DNA from: Whalleya microplaca
Lineage: Eukaryota; Ascomycota; Sordariomycetes; Xylariales; Xylariaceae
Assembly (NCBI GenBank): GCA_022497155.1
Contig: MU385764.1
Coordinates: 63,427-127,426, forward strand
Length of the DNA stretch: 64,000 bases
Reading direction: 5' to 3'
The notes below the pieces were generated by a model. That model made no database searches and was not told the origin of the DNA. It saw only the letters and a list, made by a program, of their open reading frames with translations. This document shows positions 60,563 through 64,000 of this stretch, piece by piece. The stretch's first letter is position 1. Each line of letters starts with the position of its first letter. Both the position numbers and the translations under genes were made by a program.

Positions 60563-61620
60563 CTTCCTACCTGAGGTTCGATCAAAATTAAATTCAAGTA
60601 TTCAACCGAGTGTTCAATGAAATTGAACCAGATCAAGCGTAGTGCAGTACGTATGTGTAAACATCACAGCCACACTAGATATTATGTAAGTTAGGTACGT
60701 AAGGTATGTACATGTATTCAGTCTTTGCTAAGGATAGGTACCTACGTCATGTGATGTGGAATACCCCGGCAGTACGTCAGATTTCTATGTCACCCAGCGC
60801 AAAGTGGCCTGTGCACGTGCCACAGGTACCTAGGTACACCTAGCCTTCAGCTGTTGCCTTGCGAGGTCTCACTGTAGGGCCAATCAGAACAACTGGCATC
60901 ATCGACTAAACTACGTACATACATGCAGTTCACATCTAGGCAGCAGTATTGGAATTGATCTTCCATCTGTCTGTAAGCCGCTTATACACGCCGCATATAC
61001 GCCGCATACAGGCCGCAGATGAGTTATCAAAGCGAAAACCACTACCTAGGTTAGCGCCGTCGGCGCTCTTGGGAATCGAAACTAATAATTTTGCTTTCCT
61101 CTACAGTACTTTATTAGTTCTCTTCCTTTGCACATGATTACTCGGTTCGTAGGCACCGAAATTAAAACTGACTGAGACCTTCGTGACCTCAAGGCAGCTA
61201 TATTACTTCTCTGTGCCTAGCAGTCACACATCCAACCGCACTCGAGGCTGAATGCCTGCTTCTCGTGATATTCAATGAGGTTCTGGATGCCTGCTCCCAT
61301 GCATCATTCGTTGTCACATAGACTATTTCGTTTGCCTATCCAATCGGACCCTCCCCAGTGACGGTGGCATTGATCTGCTCTATCAAAGACATTCTCAACA
61401 TTGGCTTCTCCGCAACAGCTCTCTTCCTGTAACGCAATTGCTATTGGGAATATCATGCCGAGACCATAGGAAGCAGATATACTCGAATACCTGACATTCC
61501 AAAAATATACCCCTAAATAGATATTTTAAGCTTTTCCTGCCCTTCCACCTACCAGCCGGCCCTAGCTCTGGCCAAAGCGGAAACACCAGACAGCATCTTA
61601 CCCCTGCATATTTGTTCACC
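60563..61620. promoter_or_regulatory. Divergent intergenic region, 2EXR gene / HeLo-like pseudokinase gene
   Basis: About 1.06 kb between divergent starts. Short repeats include GTAAGTTAGGTACGTAAGG-type stretches (about 60686-60702) and tandem CGCCGCATA units (about 60987-61010). No coding frame of note and no specific factor site recognised. Confidence 0.4.
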
Positions 61621-64000
61621 ATGGAGTCGTTTATTCCCCGGGGCGGCTTCCAGATGCCCTTTCAGCGCCGACTCAGTAGGCTATACAATGACACCAAGAA
61701 GTCTTCCGACTTCGTCAAGGAGCCGGTCCAGAGTGCTGACGACCCCGAGATCAAAGCTCTGCACCGCAAACTACGTATTCAGAAGGACCGCTTGGTGAGC
61801 TGGGGATTAGAGTGGTCCGACCCTAACCAGGCCGCTGAGATCGACGAGTCTTTGTCTAAAGCGGGCTTGACTGATCTGGTTGGTAGTATTATGGCTACCA
61901 TTAAAGACATTCTCGCTGAGGCTGAACCTTTATGGCTCGCTTCGCGACGACCGGTGGGGAGCGAGAAGGCAACAGAAAAGTCAACGGGTGATCGAAAGAC
62001 ACCCTTGACCGTCTGGGATAAGGAAAGATTCGAAGACCTAGTGAAGGATTTGACCGCTTCGATTGACACCCTATGCGATCTCTCCCGCACTAGATCCTCT
62101 GCAGCTACATCTTCGAGAGCCGCCATGGCAAGGCTATATAAGTCTACCGCTTCGACGGAAGATCTTCGACTTTACGGTTCCACCAGAATCCAGACTCCTC
62201 AACAGATAAATCCTCAGACCCTCACGAGTTTAAGATCTATGCAAGCCATGCCTATCTCAGAGACCGAGACGGCGCACAACAGACCTCAAGAAATATATTT
62301 TATCGGCAAACAAGCTTTCGCTGAAGTTACTCGACGTCCAGGAACGCAACCGTGGTCTCCGTTGCTGGTAGAGTATGCTCACTTTGACCCGATATACTCC
62401 TCGACAGGTATCATGCCGCCAATGTCAAGATTCGAGAGATTGAGTGCCGGTCTTCAGACAGAGTCACATAGATCTCCTGGTGCATGGGTTGGCCTTCCCT
62501 CCCTGTTGGGCTACTACGAAGATCTGGAGCAGTCAAGGCTAGCTTTGATTTACCAGTTCCCTCCCTCCTTCAACCCGGTTACGTTTGAGAACCTCACTCA
62601 AAACCCCCTCGATAATTTGTATACGTTGGCAGAGCTTCTTGATCGACCTGACTTCGAACCGACTTTAGAAGCTAAGTTCCGACTTGCTCACAATCTAGCA
62701 AACACTGTATTCGACATGCATGCACGAGGCATCGCCCACGGAAATCTTAATGGCTCTGCGATATCCTTTTGCAACCCCGTCGGGAATGACCCTGCTATGC
62801 CTGTTGGCGAGGTCGACATCCGAAGGCCACTTATATCCTCATTCGACCTGTTCCCCGAACCATCCACGCCCGATGAGTCTACGCCTAGATTTTTTCTCCA
62901 TCGCCATCCACTCGACCCCCGGACGACTAGTCAATCGCCCCTAGCCTCCAACAGCGATACTAAGACCCTAGACTTGTATTCGTTGGCCATGATTCTTGTG
63001 TCTATAGGTCTGTGGACTAAACTTGACAACCTCGTGCCAAACCAGGCGTCTCCGAGTATACCGGAATCCGTCCTGGAACAGCTAGCTATCCGTTGCGGTA
63101 CGCCATACTCGAGGGCCGTACAGGCATGCTGGAATGCGGTTGACCAAGAGCTCGCACACCCTGGTTCTACCGACGAGATTATAAGTCAAGTACAGATTAG
63201 GGTCAGTCGCTATTTAGAGGCGTGTTGCATTTTAGATGGCCTGAGTGGACTAGATGAACGGTTAAGTGATAGTCTTGGTACATCTTCCAGCAGGGCAACT
63301 AAGCTCGAGAATCCGGCCGAGAGTCTCCCAGGATCATCAGCCAGCCCAGTAACTGCCCGCGGGATTGACACAAAGTCATCATCAGCTAAGGAGTTGCCTA
63401 AGTCGAGTGCAACTGACAAGCAGAGTTTGAAGAGTAAGGCAATCTTTATCTCCAGCCCGCCCCCATCTGAACCCAGAGCTGCAGACACTGATGTATCATA
63501 GCTGAAGAGAAAGGTCGATCTCGTAAACTGAGATTATACCCGCAGGTACCACTTTCGAATGAGATCATTGAACAGTGGCACAGTACTATCATGCCGCAAA
63601 TAAACATGGCTCTTAAACATTTCTACCGAAAGAACCCTGAGTCTGTGGAAATTTCCCTCGAGTCGATTGGTGAATCCCCTGAAAAGACCACGCCAACTGC
63701 GCTCGTCATTTGTACATCGGTGAATAAGGTCCGAGCCATCTTGAAGAAGAATCTTGGTGTGTTCTTCGACGGGACAACTGGTTTCGCTCTCAAGGTCTGC
63801 CGCGGATCTATGGTGCGCTCTCGGAAAGAAGAACCTAGGAGAAGTATGGCCAGGTCCGACAATCCCGAAGCCGCCAGTGACGATAGCCATGACAGTGAAG
63901 ATGATCCAGATGATCGCACAGCCGCGAACCCAGATTACCAGGAGATTCCAAAAAACGGGGCTAGCATCGGCGCGTGGATAGGTCTCAAACATCTCCCCCC
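61621..64000 (+). CDS. HeLo-like/pseudokinase protein with unknown C-terminal domain (3' end outside window)
   Basis: Start ATG 61621 ([20 protein letters not shown]). Exon 1 is 61621-63492 and exon 2 starts at 63546. The 53-bp intron (GTATCA...CCGCAG) joins ADTD to [12 protein letters not shown] in phase 0 and removes a TAG. The N-terminal helical segment [20 protein letters not shown] resembles the prion-inhibition/HeLo family, but the hydrophobic first helix usual in HeLo toxins is missing. Residues about 215-560 look kinase-like: [36 protein letters not shown] and then HGNLN (H373), where an active kinase has HRDxxxxN. SFDLF (408-411) stands where DFG would be, and no VAIK-type lysine is evident, so it is probably a pseudokinase. 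After a Ser-rich linker, exon 2 encodes [20 protein letters not shown] and [19 protein letters not shown], running off the edge. The two-exon join is inferred. Confidence 0.7.

Overview
The window is filamentous ascomycete (Pezizomycotina, most likely Sordariomycetes) nuclear DNA. The genes carry short introns (53-166 bp in coding sequence) with GTAAGT/GTGAGY-type donors. The families are typically fungal: a PREG/Pho80 cyclin, an S10 carboxypeptidase, a 2EXR protein, a GPI mucin-like wall protein and a HeLo-like/pseudokinase protein. The intergenic DNA is AT-rich with decayed elements. I see no bacterial-type operons, no tRNA or rRNA gene and no CRISPR array. All names come from reading motifs in the translation; no database was searched.

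Layout. 1-1.5 kb: 3' part of a thiamine-diphosphate enzyme gene cut by the window edge. 1.5-8.8 kb: gene-poor, holding one compact LTR-bounded element (6931-7699). 8.8-13.5 kb: a Pho80/PREG-type cyclin, a 518-bp MITE (10972-11489) and a five-exon Xaa-Pro aminopeptidase with an apparent mitochondrial leader and an internal cytosolic start. 13.5-34.6 kb: a 21-kb gene desert with one small coiled-coil gene (17022-17534), one broken gene (18744-19354), a second copy of the same MITE (29257-29766) and scattered coding relics. 34.6-37.2 kb: a PP1 regulatory subunit with RVxF and CBM21 modules and probably a spliced leader. 37.2-44 kb: no recognisable gene.

44-53.8 kb is the densest part. It holds a Thr/Ser-repeat wall protein whose GPI tail is found only after splicing, a secreted serine carboxypeptidase, a secreted acid phosphatase (minus), a Ccc1/VIT1-type vacuolar iron transporter, and a single-pass membrane protein with a Gly/Pro/Met-rich tail (minus). 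The phosphatase and the transporter are divergent and share a 1.3-kb promoter containing CACGTGGG (Pho4/NUC-1-type core) and five CCAAT boxes. 54.3-54.9 kb: a 484-bp inverted-repeat element flanked by a 12-bp direct repeat. 58.5-64 kb: a small Cys-rich protein (minus), a 2EXR-domain protein (minus) and a HeLo-like/pseudokinase gene running off the right edge.

How the genes relate. Several act in nutrient acquisition at the cell surface or vacuole (carboxypeptidase, acid phosphatase, iron transporter, wall protein). The cyclin belongs to the phosphate-sensing pathway that in Neurospora controls acid phosphatase genes through NUC-1, so the window holds both a regulator and a plausible target, 40 kb apart. 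This functional link is inference. The most notable features are the HeLo-like/pseudokinase architecture, the miniature LTR element with identical repeats, the MITE pair and the recovered GPI exon.
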